Origin: an uncultured Clostridia bacterium
GTDB taxonomy: Bacteria > Bacillota > Clostridia > TANB77 > CAG-508
NCBI GenBank assembly: GCA_947625565.1
Contig: CANQOU010000038.1
Location: 1-9,879, forward strand
Length of the DNA: 9,879 nucleotides
Direction: 5' to 3'
Below the pieces are notes generated by a model. That model was given only the letters and a program-made list of their open reading frames with translations. It was not told the DNA's origin and did not search any database. Below, piece after piece: positions 1 through 7,078 of this stretch (position 1 is the first letter of the stretch; each line of letters begins with the position of its first letter). The translations under genes were made by a program, and so were the position numbers.

Positions 1-1466
1 GGCATTCCATATACTATACTTTCTTCTACTAAGTCAATTCTATTGATTAATGTCTCCAATTCATCTGGAAATACTTTTTTACCATTTTTTAATACAATAA
101 CATCTTTTTTTCTTCCTGAAATGAATAAAAATCCATCTTTATCTATACATGCTAAATCTCCTGTGTAAAACCATCCATCTTTCAATACCTTGTTTGTTTC
201 TTCTTCATTTTCATAGTATCCTAGCATAACATTTGGTCCTTTAATTCTCAATTCACCAATTCCTTCTTCATTTTTATCTACAATATCAACTTCTATATTA
301 TCCATAGGAATACCAATTGAACCATATTTTAACTTCCTAGCATTTTCTGATGCAACTACTGGAGATGTTTCTGTTAATCCATATCCCTGAACAAGATATA
401 TTCCTAGTTCATTTATTCCCTGTGCTACTCGCTTATCAAGTGGAGCTCCCCCAGATATGATAAAACGCATATTTCCACCTAGTTCATCTAAAATACTTTT
501 AAATAGCTTTTTTCGTATATCTATATGGAATTTTAATAATATATTACTTATTTTCTTAGCAATATTTACGATTTTAGTTTTTCCTTGCTTTTCAATTCCT
601 TGTTCAATTTTTTTGTATATTGCTTCTACCAATAATGGTACGCCAAAAAACAAAGAAACTTGATATTCTTTTAAATTTTGAGCAATATATCTTAGTCCAT
701 CTGGAAATGCTGTTTTTACACCTGCTGCTAGCATAACTAACATTCCTGTTGAACCAAATATATGATGCATTGGTAAAAATGCCAAATTTGTATCTGTTGG
801 TAAAACTTCTTCTACCAATAGCATTGCATAGATATTTGAAGCTATATTATTTTGAGATAGCATAACTGCTTTAGATTTTGATGTTGTTCCTGAAGTAAAT
901 AATAGTATATTCATTTTGTATGAATCTATTTCTGCATCTGGATATGATGTATTTCCCTGTTCTAAAATTTGTTTTCCCTGTTCTACTAATTTTGGAATAT
1001 CTAAATATCCTTCTTGTTTTGACATGCAAATATATTGTGATAAATTAGTATTATTACGTTCTTTTATTTCTGATATTATATCAGTATATTTTTCATCAAA
1101 TACAACAACATCTGCTTTGCTTCTTTCTAAGCAGCTTTCTAATTCGTCAATTTGTAATTCCTTATCTAAAGGAACTGATACTATTCCACCAAGCAAATTG
1201 GTTACATGTGTAAGTACCCATTCATACCTATTACGTCCTACAATAGCTACTCTTTTATTTTTAAATCCAAGGTCATAAAACTTGCTTCCTAACCAATTTA
1301 CATCTTGTAAGAATTCTTTATATGTCTTGTTTTCATATGTTACTTCTTTTTCTTGTTTATGTTTAATAACAAAAGCTATATTGTCAGCAAATTTTTCTGC
1401 AGAATTATATATGAGTTGTTTAATATTTTCAAATTCTGTAGCTTCAAAATATCTTTCTCTTCCCAT
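1..1466 (-). CDS. AMP-forming long-chain acyl-CoA ligase (3' end outside window)
   Basis: Adenylate-forming (ANL superfamily) enzyme expected to activate a carboxylic, probably fatty, acid with ATP and load it onto CoA. I translated the minus strand from the ATG at 1466-1464, which has AAAGGAGA just upstream. 489 residues are visible before the edge. Family motifs appear in order: phosphate-binding loop FTSGTTSKSKAVMLS (about residues 190-204), LPMHHIFG (231-238), SGGAPL (338-343), YGLTETSP (362-369), FYTGDL (433-438) and GRKKDVIVLKNGKKVFPDELE beginning at 451. The C-terminal subdomain lysine lies beyond the edge. No signal peptide or membrane helix is obvious, so a cytoplasmic or membrane-associated enzyme is likely. 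The P-loop departs from the textbook TSGTTGxPKGV (S, S and A replace G, P and G). The gene diverges from a DUF1836 gene and has a palindrome over its start region, suggesting local repression. Family assignment is firm; chain-length specificity is inference, and another acyl or aryl acid substrate is possible. Confidence 0.88.
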   Translation of the reverse strand, partial: MGRERYFEATEFENIKQLIYNSAEKFADNIAFVIKHKQEKEVTYENKTYKEFLQDVNWLGSKFYDLGFKNKRVAIVGRNRYEWVLTHVTNLLGGIVSVPLDKELQIDELESCLERSKADVVVFDEKYTDIISEIKERNNTNLSQYICMSKQEGYLDIPKLVEQGKQILEQGNTSYPDAEIDSYKMNILLFTSGTTSKSKAVMLSQNNIASNIYAMLLVEEVLPTDTNLAFLPMHHIFGSTGMLVMLAAGVKTAFPDGLRYIAQNLKEYQVSLFFGVPLLVEAIYKKIEQGIEKQGKTKIVNIAKKISNILLKFHIDIRKKLFKSILDELGGNMRFIISGGAPLDKRVAQGINELGIYLVQGYGLTETSPVVASENARKLKYGSIGIPMDNIEVDIVDKNEEGIGELRIKGPNVMLGYYENEEETNKVLKDGWFYTGDLACIDKDGFLFISGRKKDVIVLKNGKKVFPDELETLINRIDLVEESIVYGM

Positions 1467-1479
1467 AATTATCTCCTTT

Positions 1480-1500
1480 ATCTAGTATTCGATACTAGAT
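1480..1500. promoter_or_regulatory. Perfect 21-bp palindrome, probable repressor operator
   Basis: The arms ATCTAGTAT (1480-1488) and ATACTAGAT (1492-1500) are exact inverted repeats around a 3-nt centre, TCG. The site overlaps the inferred -10 and start point of the ligase promoter and ends next to its ribosome binding site. That is where a dimeric repressor would block initiation. The divergent DUF1836 protein is the obvious local candidate to bind it, but this is inference. A 9-bp stem with a 3-nt loop could also form in the mRNA, but no T run follows, so a terminator is unlikely. Confidence 0.65.
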
Positions 1501-1525
1501 TATCATATTTATAATAACGTGTCAA
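1497..1525 (-). promoter_or_regulatory. Promoter of the acyl-CoA ligase gene
   Basis: On the minus strand TTGACA (1525-1520) is followed after 17 bp by TAATCT (1502-1497). An alternative -10, GATAAT (1504-1499), gives a 15-bp spacer. Either way transcription would start inside or next to the palindrome at 1480-1500. Confidence 0.6.
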
Positions 1526-1529
1526 GTAA

Positions 1530-1558
1530 TTGACTTATCATTCTAAAAATGATAAAAT
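1530..1558 (+). promoter_or_regulatory. Promoter of the DUF1836 gene
   Basis: TTGACT (1530-1535), a 17-bp spacer and TAAAAT (1553-1558) match a sigma-A promoter. The start point would be near 1565, giving a short leader of about 17 nt before the ATG at 1582. Its -35 is 4 bp from the -35 of the divergent ligase promoter. Confidence 0.7.
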
Positions 1559-1581
1559 GCTTGAGAAGAAAGGTGATAAAC

Positions 1582-2100
1582 ATGGGTACTAGTATACTAA
1601 ATAGAGAAAAAGAAATAACAGATTTTCATTTACCTCGTTGGAATGATATTCCTGATATTGAATTATATTTAGACCAAGTAATTTCTTTTTTAGAAAAATA
1701 TTTATCTCATTATTTAGAGAGTGATAATGAAAAAGAAGTTACCTGTGTTACAAAAACAATGGTAAATAACTATGTTAAACATAAAGTTATCAAGCCACCT
1801 GTTAATAAAAAGTATAATCGTGAACATATTGCTTACTTAATTGTTATCTTTATATTAAAACAAGTATATAGTATAAATGATGTTAAACAGTTAATTCAAT
1901 TAGCTATTGAGACATCTTCAGTAGAGCAAGCATATAATCAATTTTGTTTTGAATTAGAGAAGGCAATTTTATATACCTTTCAAGGTAAAGCATATAGTGA
2001 TTCAAAAAATATGTCTCAAGAACGATATATATTACGCAATGTTGTGCAAACTTATGCTAGTAAACTATATGCTTTAAAAATATATTTAAATAAAATTTGA
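1582..2100 (+). CDS. DUF1836 family putative DNA-binding regulator
   Basis: 172-residue protein of the DUF1836 family, whose members have an N-terminal MerR-like helix-turn-helix; the molecular role is not established. Family hallmarks seen are LPRWNDIPDIELYLDQVI (residues 17-34), VTKTMVNNYVKHKVIKPPV (56-74, the likely recognition helix region) and YNREHIAYLIVIFILKQV (78-95), followed by a helical C-terminal part to 172. There is no signal peptide. The start is the ATG at 1582: AGAAAGGTG lies about 6 nt upstream, whereas the in-frame ATG at 1549 has no ribosome binding site and lies upstream of the likely transcription start. The gene diverges from the acyl-CoA ligase, and a palindrome lies in the shared region, so a role as local regulator of that gene (and perhaps itself) is a reasonable inference. 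Its stop codon overlaps the -35 of a second promoter. Confidence 0.85.
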   Translation: MGTSILNREKEITDFHLPRWNDIPDIELYLDQVISFLEKYLSHYLESDNEKEVTCVTKTMVNNYVKHKVIKPPVNKKYNREHIAYLIVIFILKQVYSINDVKQLIQLAIETSSVEQAYNQFCFELEKAILYTFQGKAYSDSKNMSQERYILRNVVQTYASKLYALKIYLNKI

Positions 2101-2125
2101 CATAATAAAAAAAATACTATATAAT
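2097..2125 (+). promoter_or_regulatory. Consensus promoter at the end of DUF1836, driving a non-coding RNA
   Basis: TTGACA (2097-2102), exactly 17 bp, then TATAAT (2120-2125): both boxes and the spacing are perfect sigma-A consensus. The -35 overlaps the TGA stop of the DUF1836 gene. No plus-strand gene with a ribosome binding site follows before the terminator at 2252-2280, so this promoter appears to serve an untranslated RNA. Confidence 0.72.
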
Positions 2126-2130
2126 TGGTT

Positions 2131-2283
2131 ACGTAGTCGCTATATGCCTCTACATTATTGTGGGCGTAAAAAAAAGAACCGTCTCAGCTTCTTTTCATGT
2201 TTAAATCATTCCTCCTTGCCAATGTTACACAATTATTCCATACGCCCACAGAAAGGGACTCTGAAAATCAGAGTCCCTTTTGT
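2131..2283 (+). ncRNA. Candidate small RNA with anti-Shine-Dalgarno motif
   Basis: About 150 nt lie between a perfect promoter and a strong intrinsic terminator. A closing stem is formed by TGTGGGCGTA (2159-2168) and TACGCCCACA (2241-2250), a perfect 10-bp match; the terminator stem begins 2 nt later. Inside it, AAAAGAA (2172-2178) pairs with TTCTTTT (2189-2195). The remaining loop of about 45 nt contains TTCCTCCTT (2209-2217), complementary to strong Shine-Dalgarno sequences, and I see no purine-rich partner for it within the RNA. A small 5' hairpin GTAG/CTAC (2133-2136, 2150-2153) is possible. C/U-rich unpaired motifs of this kind are known in Gram-positive regulatory RNAs that block translation initiation. 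I do not recognise it as 6S, SRP, tmRNA, RNase P RNA or a known riboswitch. DUF1836 transcripts should read through it, so it could also be released from that 3' UTR. A relic of an inverted-repeat element is the main alternative. Confidence 0.5.
2252..2281. terminator. Strong bidirectional terminator
   Basis: AAAGGGACTCTGA (2252-2264) and TCAGAGTCCCTTT (2268-2280) form a perfect 13-bp stem with a 3-nt loop, followed by T residues on the plus strand (2278-2281) and a shorter T run on the minus strand. It ends the candidate RNA and DUF1836 transcripts from the left and the ABC operon from the right, whose stop codon is at 2286-2288. Confidence 0.85.
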
Positions 2284-2285
2284 AA

Positions 2286-4106
2286 TTATTCTTCTACTTC
2301 AAATTGGCTATTGTATAAATCCGCATAAAATCCATTCTTTTCTAGTAATTCTGTATGTGTTCCTTGTTCAACAATATCTCCATGGTTCATTACTAAAATC
2401 CAGTCTGCATTTTTTATTGTAGATAATCTATGAGCAATTATAAAGCTTGTTCTTCCCTTCATTAAATTATCCATTGCTGCTTGAATTTGAATTTCAGTTC
2501 TTGTATCTATTGAACTTGTTGCTTCATCTAAAATTAAAATTTTTGGATTTGCCAAAATAACTCTTGCAATTGTCATAAGCTGTTTTTGTCCAGCAGATAT
2601 ATTACTTGTTTCTTCATTTAATATTGAATTATATCCATTTGGTAATGTTTTTATAAAATGATGTACATGTGCTGCTTTTGCTGCTTCAATAACTTCATCA
2701 TCTGTTGCATCTTCTTTTCCATATTTAATATTTTCTTTAACAGTTCCTCCAAACAACCAAGTATCTTGTAAAACCATACCAAACATTCTACGTAAATTTC
2801 CTCTTTCAAAGTCTTTTACATTATGTCCATCTACTAGTATTGCACCTTCATTTACATCATAAAAACGCATTAGCAATTTTACGATTGTAGTTTTTCCTGC
2901 TCCTGTTGGTCCTACAATTGCTATTTTTTGACCTTGTTTGATTTCACTATTAAAGTTATTTATTATAGTTTGGTTTTCATTATATCCAAATTTAACATTT
3001 TCAAATTTAATATTTCCTTGCAAGTTTTCTGTGTCTATGTTTCCTTTTGTAGTTTCTATTTCTTCTGGTTCTTCTAAAAATTCAAATACCCTTTCTGCTG
3101 AAGCTATCATTGCTTGCAACATGCTAGAAATTTGTGCAATTTGATTTATTGGTTGTGTAAAACGTTTATTGTATGCAATAAAGCTTTGTATATTGCCTAC
3201 TGTAATTATACCATTTATTGCAAAATATCCACCTACTATTGCAACTGCTACATATCCAATATTTCCTATAAAATTCATAATTGGATGCATTAGTCCAGAG
3301 AAAAATTGTGATTTCCAAGCAGAATGGTATAGTTCTTGATTTGCTTTTTTAAAATTTTTAGTTGCTTTTTCTTCACCATTAAATGCTTTCACAACTGTTA
3401 ATCCTGAATAAATTTCTTCTACTTGACCATTTACATGTCCTAAATATTCTTGTTGTTTTTCAAAATATTTTTGCGAATGCTTAACTATAATTCCTACAAT
3501 TCCAGATGCTATTGGCAAAATTGCAAGTGAAATCAATGTCATTTGCCAGTTAATTGAAAACATCATAATTAGAATTCCAATAATCGTACAAATTGATGTT
3601 ATAATCTGCGTAATGCTTTGATTTAAATTCATACTTAAAGTATCCACATCGTTTGTAATAATAGATAATACTTCTCCATTAGTCTTTTTGTCAAAATATT
3701 TCATTGGTAAATGATTTATTTTCTTTGAAATATCTTCACGCATTTTATATGTTAATTTTTGTGATACTCCTGTCATTGCAATTCCTTGTATAAACGAAAA
3801 TATTACACTTAGAATATATAATATAAGCAAAGTTAATAAAATTTGTCCTATCTTTCCAAAATCAATTCCAGTACCACCTGATAACTTACTAATAAATCCA
3901 TTAAATACTTCTGTTGTTGCATCACCTAAAATTCTTGGTCCTAAAATTTCAAATACTGTTCCTGCTATGGCAAATAAAATGACAATAACCATTGCTACTT
4001 TATATTTTGACATATAATTTTTTATAAGCTTTTTTACAGTGCCTTTAAAGTCTTTTGCTCTTTCTACTGTCTGCACATGCCTGCCTCTTCCCATTGGTCC
4101 TGGCAT
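2286..4106 (-). CDS. Heterodimeric ABC exporter, subunit with the intact catalytic glutamate
   Basis: 606-residue half-transporter: an N-terminal six-helix exporter membrane domain (about residues 35-330), then an ATPase domain (about 365-600). Motifs are Walker A GPTGAGKTT (399-407), Q-loop Q447, signature ISAGQ (503-507), Walker B ILILDE with catalytic E528, and H-loop H559. The signature SAGQ replaces SGGQ, the usual sign that this subunit supplies the altered half of the degenerate site in heterodimeric exporters of the TM287/288, LmrCD and BmrCD type. The start is the ATG at 4106-4104. The in-frame GTG at 4115 is part of the Shine-Dalgarno AGGAGGTG itself, while the ATG sits 8 nt after AGGAGG. 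Only one base separates it from the stop codon of the preceding subunit gene, implying translational coupling. The substrate is unknown; drug, lipid or peptide export are all possible. Confidence 0.9.
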   Translation of the reverse strand: MPGPMGRGRHVQTVERAKDFKGTVKKLIKNYMSKYKVAMVIVILFAIAGTVFEILGPRILGDATTEVFNGFISKLSGGTGIDFGKIGQILLTLLILYILSVIFSFIQGIAMTGVSQKLTYKMREDISKKINHLPMKYFDKKTNGEVLSIITNDVDTLSMNLNQSITQIITSICTIIGILIMMFSINWQMTLISLAILPIASGIVGIIVKHSQKYFEKQQEYLGHVNGQVEEIYSGLTVVKAFNGEEKATKNFKKANQELYHSAWKSQFFSGLMHPIMNFIGNIGYVAVAIVGGYFAINGIITVGNIQSFIAYNKRFTQPINQIAQISSMLQAMIASAERVFEFLEEPEEIETTKGNIDTENLQGNIKFENVKFGYNENQTIINNFNSEIKQGQKIAIVGPTGAGKTTIVKLLMRFYDVNEGAILVDGHNVKDFERGNLRRMFGMVLQDTWLFGGTVKENIKYGKEDATDDEVIEAAKAAHVHHFIKTLPNGYNSILNEETSNISAGQKQLMTIARVILANPKILILDEATSSIDTRTEIQIQAAMDNLMKGRTSFIIAHRLSTIKNADWILVMNHGDIVEQGTHTELLEKNGFYADLYNSQFEVEE

Positions 4107-4107
4107 T

Positions 4108-6282
4108 TTATTCACCTCCTAGTTCCTCTTCTGATAGTTGTGATAAAGCAATCTGTCTATATATTTCATTATTTTTTATTAATTCTTTATGTGTTCCTTT
4201 ACCTACTATTTTTCCTTCTTCTAAAACAATAATCTGGTCTGCATTTAAAATTGTGCTAATTCTTTGTGCTACAATTATTACTGTTTTATCTTTTGCCTTT
4301 TTATTTAATGCTTCTCTTAATTTACTATCTGTTTTAAAATCTAATGCTGAAAAACTATCGTCAAATATGTAAATTTCTGGGTCTTTTGCTATGGCTCTAG
4401 CAATTGATAAACGTTGCTTTTGTCCACCTGATACGTTTGTACCTCCTTGAGCAATTTCTTCTTTGTATTTCTTTTCTTTATCTTCAATAAATTCTGTTGC
4501 TTGTGCAATTAGAGCTGCTTCTTCCATTGCTTCGTCTGATAAATTTTCGTCTGCATATTTAATATTAGACTCAATAGTTCCTGAGAATAAGATTCCTTTT
4601 TGTGGTACGAATCCTATAATATTTCTTAAATCTTTTTGAGATACATCTTTTATATTAACACCATCTACTAATATACTTCCACTTGTAACATCATAAAATC
4701 TTGGAATAAGGTTTACCACTGTAGATTTACCACTACCTGTGCTACCTATAATTGCAGTTGTCTTTCCTGGTTCCGCAACAAAATTTATATCTTCTAATAT
4801 TTCAGCATCTGCATCTGGATATCTAAATGATACATTTTTAAATTCTACTAGTCCTTTTTTAGTTTCGTCAAATTTCTTTACTTCTTTTTTATCTTTTATA
4901 TTTGGCTCTGTTTCTAAAACTTCATTGATACGTTTAGCTGATACAGAAGCACGTGGTAACATGATTGATACCATTGATATCATTAAGAAACTCATTACAA
5001 TTTGCATCATATATTGAATAAATGCCATCATATCTCCTACTTGTAAGATGCCTTCATCAACACTATGTCCTCCATACCAAATAACTAGTATCATTGCAAT
5101 GTTCATAATTAGTATCAAAAGTGGCATCATCAATGACATTGCCCTATTTACAAAAATATTTGCTTTCTTCAAATCTGTATTTGCTTTTCCAAATCTTTCT
5201 TCTTCTTTTTTCTCTTTATTAAATGCTCTTATAACTGGCAATCCTGTTAAGATTTCTCTTGCTACACCATTTAAGTTATCTACATATGTTTGCAATTTTT
5301 TGAATTTTGGCATTACAATAATAAATAAAGTTGCAACAACAAATAATGTTGCTATTATTACAACAGCAATAATCCAGCTAAGTACATTATCTGTTGAAGT
5401 TAAAACTTTTACAAATCCTCCTATTGCAATAATTGGTGCATAAACTACAACTCTAAATAATATTGCTAATAATTGTTGTATTTGCTGAATATCATTTGTA
5501 CTACGTGTAATTAGTGATGCTGTTGAAAATTCTCTTAGTTCTTTTGTTGAAAAGTTTATTACTTTCTTAAATACTTTTTCCCTTAATGTTTTTCCTAATT
5601 TTGCAGCTACTCTTGCAGAGAATAGCATAACTGTTACTGCTGATATCATAGTAATAAGTGAAATACCAAGCATCTGCAAACCTGTTTCAAAAATATATCT
5701 ATTTTGAATTTTATCTGTATTAACTTCTAATTTTTCGTAAATAGATTTTACTCCTGCTATTGCTGCTTGATTTTTTATAGATTCTTCCATTCCATCTGTT
5801 TTAGATTTATATTGTTCTAGCATTTGCATCATTTGTTCTTGTGAAATTGTTTCTGGAATATTTAAATTATCTACTGCTACAATTCCTAAAACAGGCATTG
5901 TCATTTTATCTGATAATTCTTTTCTTTCTTTTTGGTCTATATCTTTTAAAATATATGCATCTTTTTCTTTATAGTCTTTTCCTAAAAGTTCTTCTGCTCT
6001 TTTTATTTCAAGTTTATTTAAATTTTCTGTTGCTTTAATATAGCTATCTTCTATTTGTGAAATATCTTCACTTGAAGCTAATAGCTTTATTAACTGTAGT
6101 TCCTTTTCTCCTATTACTTCTGGAACTGAATCTTCTATTCCACCTGATTGTATTCCTACATTTACAATTTTTGACGTATATTCTGGCAAAGCTAAATCTG
6201 TTTGTGATTGTATTACTAAAAATATTATTATAATAAGAACACTCCAAAAGGAATACTTAAGGTTTTTTAATACTTTTAACAT
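4108..6282 (-). CDS. Heterodimeric ABC exporter, degenerate-site subunit with extracellular insertion
   Basis: 724-residue half-transporter, first gene of the operon. TM1 is at about residues 11-30. A hydrophilic, Glu/Lys-rich stretch of about 150 residues (roughly 45-195) follows, and TM2 begins near 199, so the insertion should lie outside the membrane between TM1 and TM2. The remaining helices run to about 440 and the ATPase domain from about 477. Motifs are Walker A GSTGSGKST (513-521), Q-loop Q561, canonical signature VSGGQ (617-621), Walker B IYIFDD (637-642) with aspartate in place of the catalytic glutamate, and VAQR (671-674) with glutamine in place of the H-loop histidine. The Glu-to-Asp and His-to-Gln changes are the known pattern of the non-hydrolysing site in heterodimeric exporters such as TM287/288. 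Length exceeds the usual 570-600 because of the insertion. The start ATG has AGGAGG 6 nt upstream. A perfect promoter lies 38 bp away. No MarR/TetR-type regulator gene is adjacent. Confidence 0.9.
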   Translation of the reverse strand: MLKVLKNLKYSFWSVLIIIIFLVIQSQTDLALPEYTSKIVNVGIQSGGIEDSVPEVIGEKELQLIKLLASSEDISQIEDSYIKATENLNKLEIKRAEELLGKDYKEKDAYILKDIDQKERKELSDKMTMPVLGIVAVDNLNIPETISQEQMMQMLEQYKSKTDGMEESIKNQAAIAGVKSIYEKLEVNTDKIQNRYIFETGLQMLGISLITMISAVTVMLFSARVAAKLGKTLREKVFKKVINFSTKELREFSTASLITRSTNDIQQIQQLLAILFRVVVYAPIIAIGGFVKVLTSTDNVLSWIIAVVIIATLFVVATLFIIVMPKFKKLQTYVDNLNGVAREILTGLPVIRAFNKEKKEEERFGKANTDLKKANIFVNRAMSLMMPLLILIMNIAMILVIWYGGHSVDEGILQVGDMMAFIQYMMQIVMSFLMISMVSIMLPRASVSAKRINEVLETEPNIKDKKEVKKFDETKKGLVEFKNVSFRYPDADAEILEDINFVAEPGKTTAIIGSTGSGKSTVVNLIPRFYDVTSGSILVDGVNIKDVSQKDLRNIIGFVPQKGILFSGTIESNIKYADENLSDEAMEEAALIAQATEFIEDKEKKYKEEIAQGGTNVSGGQKQRLSIARAIAKDPEIYIFDDSFSALDFKTDSKLREALNKKAKDKTVIIVAQRISTILNADQIIVLEEGKIVGKGTHKELIKNNEIYRQIALSQLSEEELGGE

Positions 6283-6319
6283 TTTTTTCCTCCTGTACCA
6301 TTATTTTACCTATTTTTTT

Positions 6320-6348
6320 ATTATATGCTATATCAAATCTATTGTCAA
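6320..6348 (-). promoter_or_regulatory. Promoter of the ABC exporter operon
   Basis: On the minus strand TTGACA (6348-6343), 17 bp and TATAAT (6325-6320): full consensus. Initiation near 6313 gives a leader of about 30 nt. No inverted repeat is seen over the promoter, so constitutive expression is a fair guess. Confidence 0.75.
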
Positions 6349-6377
6349 TATTTGCTTTGTGAATTTTATGTGAATAC

Positions 6378-6403
6378 AAAAAAGGAGCATATAAACTTGC
6401 TCC
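6378..6403 (-). terminator. Terminator of lexA
   Basis: Read on the minus strand, GGAGCA (6403-6398) and TGCTCC (6389-6384) form a 6-bp stem with an 8-nt loop, followed by six T (6383-6378). It begins 25 nt after the lexA stop and separates lexA from the ABC operon promoter. Confidence 0.8.
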
Positions 6404-6427
6404 CCCATTTATAATTTTATTGGTTAA

Positions 6428-7078
6428 CTACATTTTTCTGAATACTCCACCAACTTTTCCTAAAATTTCGCAGTTTGGTACAATTATTGGATCCATTGTA
6501 CTATTTTCTGGTTGTAAACGAATATGGTCTTTTTCTTTATAAAATGTTTTTACTGTTGCTTCATCTTCTATCAATGCTACAACAATTTCACCATTATTTG
6601 CACTACTTTGCTTTTTTACTAATATGTAATCTCCATCTAGAATTCCTGCTTCAATCATGCTTTCCCCTCTAACAGTTAGCATAAAGCAGTCTGAATTACC
6701 AACAAAGTCAATTGGAATTGGAAATGTATCTGTTACATTTTCTACTGCTAAAATTGGCATTCCAGCAGTAATCTTACCTACTACTGGTACATCTACTAAT
6801 TCTTTTTGAGTATAAAAATCCTTGCTTGATGTAGTTTTTGTTTCTCCTGCTGTTCCTTTTAATAATCTTAATGTTCTTCCTTTTTTATCTTTCTTTTTAA
6901 TATATCCTTTTTTCTCTAGTTTTTCTAAGTATCCATGTACAGTTGCTGTTGATTTCAAATCTACTGCTTGTCCAATTTCTCTAACTGATGGTGGATATCC
7001 ATCCTTCATAATTTGTTTTTCAATGAATTTTAAAATTGCTTTTTCCCTTTTATTTAATTCCTCTTTCTTTTTTGGCAT
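6428..7078 (-). CDS. lexA: LexA, SOS-response repressor
   Basis: Transcriptional repressor of the SOS regulon that cleaves itself when RecA filaments form on damaged DNA. 216 residues, normal for the family. The N-terminal winged helix-turn-helix spans about residues 1-72 (LNKREKAILKFIEK, then YPPSVREIGQAVDLKSTATV at 28-47). The C-terminal S24 peptidase-like domain has the cleavage site A105-G106 in ITAGMP, nucleophile S140 in RGESM and general base K177 in ATVKTF. All key residues are present. The start is the ATG at 7078-7076: the in-frame GTG at 7087 lies in the ribosome binding site GGAGTGAT, which is well spaced only for the ATG. It is monocistronic, with its own promoter (7109-7137) and terminator (6378-6403), and divergent from the SASP gene. 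No clear canonical GAAC-N4-GTTC box is seen upstream; a weak relative overlaps the -35. Confidence 0.96.
   Translation of the reverse strand: MPKKKEELNKREKAILKFIEKQIMKDGYPPSVREIGQAVDLKSTATVHGYLEKLEKKGYIKKKDKKGRTLRLLKGTAGETKTTSSKDFYTQKELVDVPVVGKITAGMPILAVENVTDTFPIPIDFVGNSDCFMLTVRGESMIEAGILDGDYILVKKQSSANNGEIVVALIEDEATVKTFYKEKDHIRLQPENSTMDPIIVPNCEILGKVGGVFRKM

Noticed and set aside
2184..2220. Minus-strand AAGGAGG followed by an ATG and a four-codon frame, as a leader peptide
   Set aside because: No minus-strand gene follows it to be attenuated, there is no promoter on that strand, and the ABC terminator lies just upstream. The plus-strand RNA explains the same bases better.
2159..2250. Miniature inverted-repeat mobile element bounded by TGTGGGCGTA repeats
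   Set aside because: There is no target-site duplication (flanks ACATTAT and GAAAGGG differ) and the repeat sits exactly between a promoter and a terminator. Kept only as an alternative to the small RNA.
2144..2422. Plus-strand open frame of 92 codons across the candidate RNA and the end of the ABC gene
   Set aside because: It has no ribosome binding site, crosses a strong terminator, and half of it is antisense to a well-supported gene.
4107..4115. GTG start at 4115 for the second ABC subunit
   Set aside because: The GTG is part of the Shine-Dalgarno AGGAGGTG; the ATG at 4106 has proper spacing.
4739..6038. Several hydrophobic plus-strand open frames inside the ABC exporter genes (also in lexA and glyQS)
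   Set aside because: They are antisense shadows of conserved genes, without ribosome binding sites or recognisable domains; their apparent hydrophobicity comes from the complementary Lys/Glu codons.
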